The notes under the pieces were generated by a model that was not told the origin of the DNA, made no database searches, and saw only the letters and a list, made by a program, of their open reading frames with translations. Of a stretch of 64,000 bases of DNA, positions 45,671 to 54,373 are shown piece after piece. Position 1 is the stretch's first letter. Each line of letters opens with the position of its first letter. A program made the translations under genes and the position numbers. Source of the DNA: Alectryocaccobium sp964389285 (GTDB taxonomy: Bacteria > Bacillota > Clostridia > Lachnospirales > Lachnospiraceae); NCBI GenBank assembly GCA_964389285.1, contig CAYMCZ010000003.1, forward strand, positions 62,001-126,000. The letters are read 5' to 3'.

Positions 45671-46201
45671 TCAGAAAACATCCGGCTCAAGAAGCCCGTA
45701 AGCCCCGTCTTTTCTTTTGTAAACAACCGATATCTGATCCGTATCCGCATTAAAGAAAGCAAAGAAATTATGTCCCAAAAGCTCCATCTGCACACATGCG
45801 TCTTCCGGATACATGGGCTTGCTGTCAAATTTTTTGCTTTTTATAATCCTGATTTCATCGCTTTCGAAATAATCGTTTTCGATATATGATTTCTGGAAAT
45901 TATTGCCGCCCTGATGCCTGTCAATAATCTTATTTTTATATTTGCGAAGCTGGCGTTCAATGATCTCCTCAACAAGATCGATCGAAACATACATATCGTT
46001 GCTGACCTGCTCAGACCTTATCACATTGCCTTTAACAGGGATGGTCACTTCTATCTTTTGGCGTTCTTTCTCAACACTGAGCGTAACATATACTTCCGTT
46101 TCATCCGTAAAATAACGGTTTAATTTGCCTATCTTTTCCTGTACGGCACTTCGCAGGCCATCGGTAACTTCAATATTTTTTCCCGTAATAATCATTTTCA
46201 T
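45671..46201 (-). CDS. hpf: Long-form ribosome hibernation promoting factor
   Basis: A 176-residue protein. The start at 46201 follows AGAGGAA by ~6 bases. The N-terminal HPF/RaiA domain ('MKMIITGKNIEVTDGLRSAVQEKIGKL', 'VTLSVEKERQKIEVTIPV') binds the 30S decoding region. A linker leads to the C-terminal dimerisation domain ('KPMYPEDACVQMELLGHNFFAF'), which joins two 70S ribosomes into 100S in stationary phase. It has a good promoter overlapping the end of tatD. Confidence 0.97.
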   Translation of the reverse strand: MKMIITGKNIEVTDGLRSAVQEKIGKLNRYFTDETEVYVTLSVEKERQKIEVTIPVKGNVIRSEQVSNDMYVSIDLVEEIIERQLRKYKNKIIDRHQGGNNFQKSYIENDYFESDEIRIIKSKKFDSKPMYPEDACVQMELLGHNFFAFFNADTDQISVVYKRKDGAYGLLEPDVF

Positions 46202-46251
46202 AAGCATTTCCTCTTTTCTGACAATAATCAGACCTTCATAATCGTTGATTT

Positions 46252-46280
46252 ATTATAACAATCATACAGGTCAATTGCAA
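46252..46280 (-). promoter_or_regulatory. Sigma-A promoter of hpf
   Basis: Minus-strand TTGCAA (46275-46280), 17-base spacer, TATAAT (46252-46257), overlapping the stop end of tatD and ~50 bases before the hpf start. Confidence 0.65.
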
Positions 46281-47089
46281 TATTGCTTATGTATTTTGAA
46301 AAGCTTCAAAGCGTTTTCCGTTGTTGCCCTGATTACTTCTTCTGCCGTTAAGCCTTTTATTAAAGCAATTTTTTCGGCAATATACGGAATATACAAAGAT
46401 GAATTTCTCTTTCCTCTGAAAGGTTCCGGTGCCAGATAAGGACAGTCTGTTTCCAACAGAAGAGACGAAAGCGGCACATATTCTATGGTTTCGACTAATT
46501 TTTTCGCGTTTTTAAACGTGGCAACGCCGCCTATGCCTATATGAAAACCCATTTCCAGAAACTGCTTTGAAAACTCTCTGGAATAAGAATAACAGTGCAT
46601 AACTCCGCCGTTTTGCAGGGCCGCCGCCTCTTTCAAAACACCGGCGGTATCTGCCGCCGCCTCGCGGCTGTGTACTATGACCGGAAGCTGCTCTTCGTCC
46701 GCCAGTTCCAGGAACCTGACTAACCACTCCTGCTGTCTTTCTTTCGGGATGGTCATATGATAATAGTCAAGGCCTATCTCTCCCACCGCTTTGAATTTTT
46801 CATGTCTGCACAGATTTCTGATCTCGTTAAACGCGGCTTCGTCCGCTTCGTCAAGAGCATCCGGATGCAAACCTGCCGCACCGTAAACAAAAGAATATTT
46901 TTCCGCAAGAGCCTTTGTCGTTTTCAGGCTTTCAGGGGACGCGCACGCATTCATGATCCAGCCGATTTTCCGTTCAGGCATGGAGGAGAGCAGCGCATCC
47001 CTGTCCTCATCAAACGCCCTGTTATCGTAATGGGCATGTGTTTCAAATATCAGATTATCTTTCGGCAAATTCTCAGTTCTCCCGGACAT
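46271..47089 (-). CDS. TatD-family metal-dependent hydrolase
   Basis: A 272-residue (beta/alpha)8 amidohydrolase-fold nuclease. Metal-binding 'THAHYDN', 'VGEIGLDYYHM' (Glu), 'PVIVHSREA', 'GVMHCYS' and 'LLLETDCPYLAPEPFRG' are all present. The usual Asp before THxH is Glu here ('FETHAHYDN'). Family members are 3'-5' exonucleases or deoxyribonucleases involved in DNA repair. The start at 47089 lies 17 bases inside the end of metG; the long upstream extension is metG in another frame. metG-tatD linkage is common in Firmicutes. Confidence 0.93.
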   Translation of the reverse strand: MSGRTENLPKDNLIFETHAHYDNRAFDEDRDALLSSMPERKIGWIMNACASPESLKTTKALAEKYSFVYGAAGLHPDALDEADEAAFNEIRNLCRHEKFKAVGEIGLDYYHMTIPKERQQEWLVRFLELADEEQLPVIVHSREAAADTAGVLKEAAALQNGGVMHCYSYSREFSKQFLEMGFHIGIGGVATFKNAKKLVETIEYVPLSSLLLETDCPYLAPEPFRGKRNSSLYIPYIAEKIALIKGLTAEEVIRATTENALKLFKIHKQYCN

Positions 47090-48650
47090 ATTTTTCGATG
47101 ATTTCCTTCGGATCAAGTCTTGCAAACAGTATCTGCGGCTTCTCCGTAACCTTGTTTCCGTCCGGATAGTGCCCGAAGCTGTCCAAAAGTGTATAGTCCC
47201 TCGCCTGCGTACCAAGCTGTTCAAATATCTTTGATGCCGTCTCGGGCATGAAAGGCTCCAGAAGAGATGTTCCGATCGTAATGCTTTCGGTAAGATTATA
47301 GAGCACCGTTGCCAAACGGTCTTTTTGATCTTCGTCCTTTGCCAGTATCCACGGCGTCGTTTCGTCTATGTATTTGTTGCATCTGCGAAACAGGTTAAAT
47401 ATCTCCGTAAGCGCGTCGGCACATCTGAGCTCGTCCATTTTATTTACGACTTTTTCCGCCGTCTGACTTACAACTGTCTTTAATTCTTCATCAGTGTCGC
47501 CCGATACTTTTTTGTCGGATACAACTCCTCCGAAATATTTGTTTGACATCGAAATAGTGCGGTTTACAAGATTTCCGAGTATGTTTGCAAGGTCCGAATT
47601 CATCCGCTCTACCATGAGCTCCCAGCTGATAACGCCGTCATTTTCAAATGGCATTTCATGTATCACGAAATATCTGACGGCATCCACGCCGAATATGTCC
47701 GCGAGTTCATCTGCATACATCACGTTTCCTTTTGATTTGCTCATTTTGCCGTCTGCCTGCAAAAGCCACGGATGCCCGAATATCTGCTTAGGCAGCGGAA
47801 GATCGAGCGCCATCAGAAAAACGGGCCAATAAATCGTGTGAAACCTCACGATATCCTTGCCGATAAGGTGCAGATCCGCAGGCCAGTATTTTTGAAACAG
47901 CTCCGAACCTTCAGCACCGCAGTCATAACCTATGCCCGTAATATAATTTGAAAGCGCGTCAAGCCAGACATAAACCACATGTTCAGGATCGGATTCCACG
48001 GGGATTCCCCACGAAAAACTTGTCCTTGAAACGCAAAGATCCGTAAGTCCCGGAAGCAGAAAATTATTCATCATCTCGTTTTTTCTGGATACCGGACGAA
48101 TAAACTCCGGATGCGCGTTTATATGCTCTATGAGTCTGTCGGCATATTTGCTCATACGGAAAAAATATGCTTCTTCCCTGGCCGGCACCACTTCCCTGCC
48201 GCAGTCAGGACATTTGCCATCGACAAGCTGCGCCTCCGTAAAGAAAGATTCGCACGGGGTGCAATACATACCTTCATAATATCCTTTGTATATATCGCCG
48301 TTGGCAAGCATCTTTTCGAAAATTTTCTGAGTCTGCAGCTCATGATACTTATCCGTGGTTCTTATAAATTTGTCATAAGAGGTATTCATCAGATCCCAGA
48401 TTTCTTTGATCTCTCCCGCCACTTCATCGACGAAACTCTTTGGATCCATATTTTTTTCTTCGGCTTTGAGCTGTATTTTCTGTCCGTGCTCGTCGGTTCC
48501 CGTCTGGAAAAACACATCGTATCCCTGCATCCTTTTAAATCTTGCGATACAGTCTGCAAGTATGATTTCGTATGTATTGCCGATATGAGGCTTGCCCGAA
48601 GCGTATGCTATCGCTGTTGTTATATAATATTTATCTGCTTTTTTCTGCAT
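47073..48650 (-). CDS. metG: Methionyl-tRNA synthetase, short form
   Basis: A 525-residue class I aminoacyl-tRNA synthetase. The HIGH-type motif 'PHIGNTYEI' is at ~21-29 and the KMSKS loop is 'DGKMSKSKGNVMY'. A CxxC...CxxC zinc knuckle is seen in 'YCTPCESFF' and 'KCPDCGRE'. The anticodon-binding helical domain follows. It stops before the C-terminal EMAP-like tRNA-binding domain that makes Bacillus-type enzymes ~650 residues, so it is the shorter architecture, ending 'LDPKEIIEKYVREN'. Confidence 0.96.
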   Translation of the reverse strand: MQKKADKYYITTAIAYASGKPHIGNTYEIILADCIARFKRMQGYDVFFQTGTDEHGQKIQLKAEEKNMDPKSFVDEVAGEIKEIWDLMNTSYDKFIRTTDKYHELQTQKIFEKMLANGDIYKGYYEGMYCTPCESFFTEAQLVDGKCPDCGREVVPAREEAYFFRMSKYADRLIEHINAHPEFIRPVSRKNEMMNNFLLPGLTDLCVSRTSFSWGIPVESDPEHVVYVWLDALSNYITGIGYDCGAEGSELFQKYWPADLHLIGKDIVRFHTIYWPVFLMALDLPLPKQIFGHPWLLQADGKMSKSKGNVMYADELADIFGVDAVRYFVIHEMPFENDGVISWELMVERMNSDLANILGNLVNRTISMSNKYFGGVVSDKKVSGDTDEELKTVVSQTAEKVVNKMDELRCADALTEIFNLFRRCNKYIDETTPWILAKDEDQKDRLATVLYNLTESITIGTSLLEPFMPETASKIFEQLGTQARDYTLLDSFGHYPDGNKVTEKPQILFARLDPKEIIEKYVREN

Positions 48651-48685
48651 TTTCTTTCTTCCTTTTTTTTGCTGTATACTCTAAA

Positions 48686-48715
48686 GGCTGCCGCGTTAAG
48701 CATAATGCAGCAGCC
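48686..48715 (-). terminator. Hairpin of the GGCTGYCGC family before metG
   Basis: GGCTGCCGCGTTA and TAATGCAGCAGCC pair around a short loop just after the stop of the 48724 gene. On the minus strand it is followed by TTTAGAG only. The arms match those of the element at 45419-45644 (GCATTATGC). Confidence 0.55.
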
Positions 48716-48723
48716 CTGAAAAA

Positions 48724-49665
48724 TCAATTTCCGTAAATCCCTATCTCTGAGATACATGTATCCTGATACGCATTGCCTTCGTAAACGGCGTCTATCCTGA
48801 TATATATAACGGAACATGGCACATCGTACGAAAATCTGAGACAATATTCTTCCATATTGTCGGGAAATTCAACACTGAAACTATTATCATCCAGCCATAC
48901 CGTCAATTGAGCAGGTCTGCCGTTTTGATAATAATACTTCTCTTCTCTCCAGTTTCCGAGTTTAAAAGTCAGACAGTGTATATATGACTGTTTTCCAAGG
49001 TCAGCCTCCAGAATCTCTCCTTCGCCGTAGCCGGACGCGCCCTCCTGCCAGGATGTTGACTGATCCACGTCAAACGCCATGGCGGCGGAATTGTCTATCC
49101 CCGCCTGAGTCAGCTCGGATGAGGCGTTTGCTTCAGCAACGGCTATCCGGCTGTATCCTTTTGTATCCGTGGGAACGGCAACTCCTATAAAAGCTTCAAG
49201 TTCATCCGAATTAAGCGCATCGGAATCCGGCTCCGCGATTTCAGGCACCGCCCCGGGAGTCATATCCGCCACGGGCTGTGTCTCGGGAGAAGCTTCCGGC
49301 TCAGTCGCCGGCGTCACCTTATACAATTCGCTGTTTATCTGCCGCTGCATTTCTTCGGAGATTCTGTTGGTTTTATTTTCTACTTTATTTGCCGCAAACT
49401 GCGTTACCAATATAAAAACCAGAATCCCTGCCGCAGCGATAACGGCCGCGGCGACAGCGCCCTTTTTTATAGCGCTTTTACTGTCGTCTTTATCAGGAGG
49501 CTTATCACCTTTACGCTTTCCGGTCTGCTTTTCCGGATCATTGTCAGCCTCTTTTTTTTCGCTGTTTTCTTCCTCCTGCAAGCCCTCTTCTTCGGCCCAG
49601 TCGTCCACATCGGTATCATTGATATCATCGTAAACATGTCTGGTCTTAAATGAACTTTTTTTCAT
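48724..49665 (-). CDS. Membrane-anchored protein with C-terminal NADase-type glycan-binding (discoidin-like) domain
   Basis: A 313-residue bitopic protein. A ~65-residue highly charged cytoplasmic N-terminus ('DDINDTDVDDWAEEEGLQ') is followed by one membrane helix (~72-92, 'VAAAVIAAAGILVFILVTQF') and a Pro/Glu-rich stalk. From ~175, an extracellular beta domain with 'ASSELTQ', 'AFDVDQSTSWQEGASGYGEG' and 'YIRIDAVYEG' is characteristic of NADase-type glycan-binding/discoidin folds. It probably binds surface carbohydrate. It is 13 bp after another membrane-anchored protein and near the second L,D-transpeptidase, forming a small surface cluster. Confidence 0.75.
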   Translation of the reverse strand: MKKSSFKTRHVYDDINDTDVDDWAEEEGLQEEENSEKKEADNDPEKQTGKRKGDKPPDKDDSKSAIKKGAVAAAVIAAAGILVFILVTQFAANKVENKTNRISEEMQRQINSELYKVTPATEPEASPETQPVADMTPGAVPEIAEPDSDALNSDELEAFIGVAVPTDTKGYSRIAVAEANASSELTQAGIDNSAAMAFDVDQSTSWQEGASGYGEGEILEADLGKQSYIHCLTFKLGNWREEKYYYQNGRPAQLTVWLDDNSFSVEFPDNMEEYCLRFSYDVPCSVIYIRIDAVYEGNAYQDTCISEIGIYGN

Positions 49666-49678
49666 ATACCGCCTCCGC

Positions 49679-50356
49679 TCAGCCTATCGCGGCGACCAAA
49701 GCCTGATACTCTGCAAGCATCTCATCATTTTCAAATTTTATCATATTGTCGGCAATATTCCATTTGCCGTTGTTCTCGATCAGATATTTTAAAACTGCCT
49801 CTATACTGTCAATATTCGATATCATATCTTCTTTGGCTTTATCCAGTTCTTCTTTGGGATAGAAAAACGAAAGCCCTATCGTATCCATCATCTCTTTTTT
49901 ATAAAGATAACGCTGATAATATGAAACGCCGCTGTCATCTATGGCAGATAACACTTCATCCTCCTCTGCCATTTTAAGAAGAACCTTCTCCGTATCATCT
50001 ATCATTTCTTTTGTGTTTTCAAGATATGTAAGAGTTTCCGTAAATTCGGGCGCGGAAGCCTGAATATTTTCGATACTGAGGCTGTTTGATATTCTTTCAT
50101 CGGTCATTATTTTTGTGAAAACATCCAGCTCCTGAATATATGAATTAATATATGTTTTCATCGTATCTTCTACCGCCATGTAGTCGCCGAAACAGTAGAG
50201 ATTCATATCTACTGAATCTTTGTGAATATCCATGGAGCTGATTTTCTGCGCTTCCCTGTCAAGTATGTCACTCTGGTTTTTTACTTGCAGAAAAACCAAC
50301 ACTGCGGCTCCTGCCAACAGTACTATTATGATGATTGCCGCGATTATTTTTTTCAC
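49679..50356 (-). CDS. Membrane-anchored protein of unknown function
   Basis: A 225-residue protein. A GTG start at 50356 is chosen because GAGGTG lies 5 bases upstream and it places the hydrophobic helix at the very N-terminus ('KKIIAAIIIIVLLAGAAVLV'). The remaining ~195 residues are extracellular, acidic and predicted all-helical ('YINSYIQELDVFTKIMTD'). No Cys or lipobox is present. I do not recognise a family. It directly precedes the glycan-binding protein gene, which suggests a shared surface role. Confidence 0.65.
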   Translation of the reverse strand: MKKIIAAIIIIVLLAGAAVLVFLQVKNQSDILDREAQKISSMDIHKDSVDMNLYCFGDYMAVEDTMKTYINSYIQELDVFTKIMTDERISNSLSIENIQASAPEFTETLTYLENTKEMIDDTEKVLLKMAEEDEVLSAIDDSGVSYYQRYLYKKEMMDTIGLSFFYPKEELDKAKEDMISNIDSIEAVLKYLIENNGKWNIADNMIKFENDEMLAEYQALVAAIG

Positions 50357-50513
50357 TTTAACACCTCGGTCTTTTCTAAATGGCCGCATACCGAAATAAC
50401 AGCATGGTTTGCTGCATTTTTTTAATAAAAGCTATCGGAAATTATTTTACTACATAATCAGCCGATTGCATAGTATTTTGTTAGATATCGGTGCTGTCCC
50501 TTTTGTTTGATTT

Positions 50514-52448
50514 TTATATGTTCGGATCCGTGGGATCCCAGTTCTGCCCGTCGGGTATTTTAATGGTATCCGGCTTGCCCATAGGCCCCGGATTGCTGCT
50601 GTCATAAATATAAACCCTCATCCCGCTTTGGCAGTTGTCATAAATCCATTTGGCGTCTCTTACGTTAAGCCTTATGCATCCGTGAGAGGCCGCCTGCCCC
50701 AGACAATTGTATTCCGCGGCTTTCAGATTGTAGCTTGTCATATTGTAACCCGCCACGGAATGTATGTATACGCTGTAACAGACGTGTGTGACATACTGAC
50801 CGTAAGAAGGACCCATCAATCCTTTCCATCTGTATTTGGCACCCGTGTAAAACACTCCTGTCGGCGTCGGCGTGCCGGGCAGGCCTACGGAACACGCAAA
50901 TGAACAAACCGGCAGTATGTATCCGTTGTCACCGTCGGTCGTAAATACCGTAATGGTATTGCAGGTTCTGTTTACTTCTATAGTGTATGTATGCCCGGAA
51001 CCTATGATATCCCTTACATCCGTCTGTCGTACATCGTCAATATAATAAAATTTATAAGTCTCTCCTTCGAAATCCTCATAATACCAGCCGTTTTTCAGAA
51101 TCTCTTTTTTATCAGCCGTAAATACCGCCTTCGCAATCTCATTTTCTCCGGAAAAGGCTCTTACCTCATATTTGCCGGCCGCCCTGTGATATTTGTTCAG
51201 ATCCACAAGAGCCGTCACTGTATTGCCTTTCCGACTTCCTTCATATACATGTTCGGTTTCGGCTTTGCCGGCTTCTGCATTCCAAACCCTGAACTTAATA
51301 TCGGATCCTTCGGGGTTATTCAGGACTATCATCCGTTCTCCGTCTTCGGGCCTTGTGATATAGATAAAATCAGACGGATTAAAAGTGAACAGGCGTCCGC
51401 CGGTGAGGCATTTCACTTCGTTTCCCATTGTAATATATACCAGAAGCCCGTAGTCTCCCAGCTCATACAGGTTTTTTGAAAGCTCTATTTCGGCCTCGTA
51501 AGATCCGTCTCTTTTGCCGTCCGCCTCATACCAGACAGCGCACAGCGGATCAGCAACGGGAAAGACGCAGACTTCCGCTTTTTCCACTCCGGATATAGAA
51601 GTTATATCTTCGATCCTGACGGTGTATTTTCCGGCGTCTCCTTCACTTTTCTTGAGCGAAATATATTCGTTCCGTATCAGAGGCTCTGAACCGACATACA
51701 TTACTTCTTCGCTTTTCAGAAATGATCTGGCTCCGCTTTTTGTGACCGCGTAAACATGCGTTTTATATTGGCCGCCCTGTTTAAAATCGCTGACCGGCAC
51801 TGTGACGGTGTATTTTGCGGTTCCAAGCAGGGTATTTTTACCCTGTTTGGCCTCATACCACCTGACAAGCGATCTGTCGGCTTCATTCCACACCGCGAAG
51901 CTCACCGTTTTCTCCCCGCCCGGAACAAATACATCGTCAATACTAAGCTCGTATTCTGTCTCCTCCCGAAAAGGAATATTGCCGTAAATGTCCTCTGATT
52001 TAACCTCTCCGCATGTCGAACCGAAATCCAGCAGGGTTTCACCGACAATACATTCGGCGTTATTTTCAAGAACGCAGCATACCATTATCCTGTATGTACC
52101 GGGCATCCATCCGTTATTTGAGATGTCCCCGTTCGCGACCAGAAAGCTTTGATCCGTCTCTTTGACCGCTTCATACCAGTATATGTCCGCTGCCGAGTCT
52201 TTTTGCCAGACTCCGGCTCTCACGCTTTGTACTTTATTTGCCTTATCCGAAAAATCTATTCTCAACGCAAATCTTCCGGTGTTTTTATCCGTAAACAGAT
52301 CCAGCTTTGCCGAACGCGGTGCAAATACGGTATTCGATGCCTCTGAAAAAGAAGCCCCGTCCGCCGATACAGGCCCCGCAGCCAGAAATATTCCCGCGGC
52401 AAACAATGCGGCAAGAAAGAATTTCTTTAAAAAAGCGTTCTTTTTCAT
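50514..52448 (-). CDS. Secreted L,D-transpeptidase with degenerate GBS/Bsp-like repeats
   Basis: A 644-residue exported enzyme. The start at 52448 follows GGAG by 5 bases. The signal peptide 'MKKNAFLKKFFLAALFAAGI' is followed by about four repeats. The Trp-Tyr core survives ('GVWQKDSAADIYWYEA', 'FAVWNEADRSLVRWYEA', 'VCVFPVADPLCAVWYEA', 'FRVWNAEAGKAETEHVYE') but the QDD/QSD motif is lost. The YkuD domain is intact: 'IHSVAG' and 'AASHGCIRLNVRDAKW' (Cys591). It is very close to the domain in the 10574 gene, so these are recent paralogues with diverging ligand-binding arrays. Likely role: cell-wall cross-linking. Confidence 0.9.
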   Translation of the reverse strand: MKKNAFLKKFFLAALFAAGIFLAAGPVSADGASFSEASNTVFAPRSAKLDLFTDKNTGRFALRIDFSDKANKVQSVRAGVWQKDSAADIYWYEAVKETDQSFLVANGDISNNGWMPGTYRIMVCCVLENNAECIVGETLLDFGSTCGEVKSEDIYGNIPFREETEYELSIDDVFVPGGEKTVSFAVWNEADRSLVRWYEAKQGKNTLLGTAKYTVTVPVSDFKQGGQYKTHVYAVTKSGARSFLKSEEVMYVGSEPLIRNEYISLKKSEGDAGKYTVRIEDITSISGVEKAEVCVFPVADPLCAVWYEADGKRDGSYEAEIELSKNLYELGDYGLLVYITMGNEVKCLTGGRLFTFNPSDFIYITRPEDGERMIVLNNPEGSDIKFRVWNAEAGKAETEHVYEGSRKGNTVTALVDLNKYHRAAGKYEVRAFSGENEIAKAVFTADKKEILKNGWYYEDFEGETYKFYYIDDVRQTDVRDIIGSGHTYTIEVNRTCNTITVFTTDGDNGYILPVCSFACSVGLPGTPTPTGVFYTGAKYRWKGLMGPSYGQYVTHVCYSVYIHSVAGYNMTSYNLKAAEYNCLGQAASHGCIRLNVRDAKWIYDNCQSGMRVYIYDSSNPGPMGKPDTIKIPDGQNWDPTDPNI

Positions 52449-52487
52449 AACATCTCCATACAACTGTTATTTTGCGGTTAAATCTTT

Positions 52488-52928
52488 TTATCCGTGATAA
52501 TCGTGATGCTCGTAATGATCTCCACCGCTTTCGCCGCGGCAGTCTATTATCTCGGGTTCCCCCGTAAACGAGTAAAAAATAGCGAGAGGTTTTTCCAACC
52601 TGAAAACTTCCGTGTTTCCGTCGCCGGGCTGATACATCCGTTTAAGCTCCGGATAAGCGTTAAGCATGTGTTCCTGGGCTTCAATGCTCTCGTCCGCCTG
52701 AGCCTCTGCCGTTAAGCGAAGCCATTTTTCTCCGTCAAAAGCGCATATCTCTATCGAAGGGTTGGTATGTATCTGCGCCGAAACATCTTTGCTTTTGCCT
52801 GTCTGTATATAGAAAAACCCGTTATAAATCTCTATCGTCCCGAAAGGACGAACTCTCGGCTCCTCGCGTTCTATGGTCGCCAGATAATAAGTACCGCATT
52901 TTTTCAGAAAATCATAAACTCTTTGCAT
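52488..52928 (-). CDS. Pyridoxamine 5'-phosphate oxidase-fold flavoprotein
   Basis: A 146-residue split-barrel protein. 'TYYLATIEREEPRVRPFG' is the FMN-phosphate-binding strand-turn typical of the family, followed by 'GFFYIQTGKSKDVSAQI' and 'IEICAFDGEKWLRLTAEA'. The family includes FMN-dependent oxidoreductases and antibiotic nitroreductase-like proteins; the substrate is not evident. The last 14 residues are rich in His, Asp and Tyr ('GGDHYEHHDYHG'), an unusual possible metal-binding tail. Confidence 0.85.
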   Translation of the reverse strand: MQRVYDFLKKCGTYYLATIEREEPRVRPFGTIEIYNGFFYIQTGKSKDVSAQIHTNPSIEICAFDGEKWLRLTAEAQADESIEAQEHMLNAYPELKRMYQPGDGNTEVFRLEKPLAIFYSFTGEPEIIDCRGESGGDHYEHHDYHG

Positions 52929-52979
52929 AAGAAACTCCTGTATTATTTATAAATGGATTATTTGTTCATATAAACATTC

Positions 52980-53006
52980 AGGGGAATGTCACTGCGACAC
53001 CCCCCT
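52980..53006 (-). terminator. Terminator of tuf
   Basis: GGGGGTGTC and GACATTCCCC form a stem with a 4-5 base loop about 35 bases after the tuf stop. The U-tract is weak. Confidence 0.5.
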
Positions 53007-53040
53007 GTTTATTTGATTGATACAGTTATTAGATTTTAAA

Positions 53041-54228
53041 TCAGTCGATAATAGCTGCCACGCGGCCTGAGCCTACCGTACGTCCGCCCTCACGGATAGC
53101 GAATGTAAGACCCTGATCCATAGCGATCGGATGAATAAGTTCGATAGTCATCTCGATGTTGTCGCCGGGCATGCACATCTCCGTACCTTCAGGAAGTTTG
53201 ATAACGCCTGTTACGTCAGTTGTACGGAAATAGAACTGAGGACGATAGTTGTTGAAGAAAGGTGTGTGACGTCCGCCCTCTTCTTTTGTAAGTACGTAAA
53301 CCTGTGCGGTAAACTTTGTATGGCATTTGATCGAACCGGGTTTTGCGATAACCTGTCCGCGCTCGATCTCTGTTCTCTGAACGCCACGGAGAAGCGCGCC
53401 GATGTTGTCGCCTGCCTGAGCCGTATCAAGAAGCTTACGGAACATTTCGATACCTGTTACAACTGTCTTTCTAACTTCTTCTTTGATACCTACGATCTCA
53501 ACTTCATCGTTGAGGTTAAGCATACCCTGCTCAACACGGCCTGTTGCAACAGTACCGCGGCCGGTGATCGTAAATACGTCCTCTACAGGCATGATGAAAG
53601 GTTTGTCTGTATCACGCTGGGGATCCGGGATATATTCATCAACCGTATCCATGAGTTCCATGATCTTATCGCCCCACTCGCTTGACGGCTCTTCGAGAGC
53701 TTTAAGAGCAGAACCTTTGATGATAGGGCATCCTTCGAAGCCATACTCTTCAAGCTGCTCCGTGATCTCCATCTCTACGAGCTCAAGAAGCTCCTCATCA
53801 TCTACCATATCGCATTTGTTCATGAAAACTACGATATAAGGAACGCCTACCTGACGTGAAAGAAGGATGTGCTCTTTTGTCTGAGCCATAACGCCGTCCG
53901 TAGCCGCAACTACGAGGATAGCGCCGTCCATCTGCGCCGCACCCGTGATCATGTTCTTAACGTAGTCGGCATGTCCGGGACAGTCAACGTGCGCGTAATG
54001 TCTTTTTTCTGTCTGATACTCAACGTGAGCCGTGGAAATAGTGATACCACGCTCTCTCTCTTCCGGAGCTTTATCAATGTTCTCGAAATCAACCTTTGCG
54101 TTTCCGGGTACTCTTTCGGCAAGAACTTTTGTAATAGCTGCCGTAAGAGTTGTCTTACCGTGATCTACGTGTCCAATTGTTCCGATGTTGCAATGCGGTT
54201 TGGTTCTGTCAAATTTAGCTTTTGCCAT
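53041..54228 (-). CDS. tuf: Elongation factor Tu
   Basis: A 395-residue GTPase delivering aminoacyl-tRNA to the ribosome. G1 'GHVDHGKTT', the switch I segment 'ERERGITISTAHVEY', G3 'DCPGHADYVKNM', G4 'NKCDMVDDEELLELVEME' and the domain 2-3 signatures are all normal. It is the last gene of the str operon. It has a separate promoter immediately after fusA, so expression is likely boosted independently. Confidence 0.99.
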   Translation of the reverse strand: MAKAKFDRTKPHCNIGTIGHVDHGKTTLTAAITKVLAERVPGNAKVDFENIDKAPEERERGITISTAHVEYQTEKRHYAHVDCPGHADYVKNMITGAAQMDGAILVVAATDGVMAQTKEHILLSRQVGVPYIVVFMNKCDMVDDEELLELVEMEITEQLEEYGFEGCPIIKGSALKALEEPSSEWGDKIMELMDTVDEYIPDPQRDTDKPFIMPVEDVFTITGRGTVATGRVEQGMLNLNDEVEIVGIKEEVRKTVVTGIEMFRKLLDTAQAGDNIGALLRGVQRTEIERGQVIAKPGSIKCHTKFTAQVYVLTKEEGGRHTPFFNNYRPQFYFRTTDVTGVIKLPEGTEMCMPGDNIEMTIELIHPIAMDQGLTFAIREGGRTVGSGRVAAIID

Positions 54229-54339
54229 TTTAAATAATCCTCCTAAATAATATCCTGATTATTATTTTAAAAATATATAGTTTTTGCTTTTTGCCTGTAT
54301 TTAAACATCTGCAATTGCAGGCAGAGCCTGCTTTTGTTG

Positions 54340-54368
54340 ATTATATTGTATTTTTGTTCTTTATGCAA
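54340..54368 (-). promoter_or_regulatory. Internal promoter for tuf
   Basis: Minus-strand TTGCAT (54363-54368), 17-base spacer, TATAAT (54340-54345). It starts a few bases after the fusA stop and gives a ~105-nt leader with a GCAGGC/GCCTGC hairpin (54318-54332). Confidence 0.7.
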
Positions 54369-54373
54369 GCATA

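Noticed and set aside
46271..47224. N-terminal 45-residue extension of the TatD protein
   Set aside because: It overlaps metG in another frame, is Arg-rich and lacks an SD; the family begins at the THxH strand shortly after residue 46.
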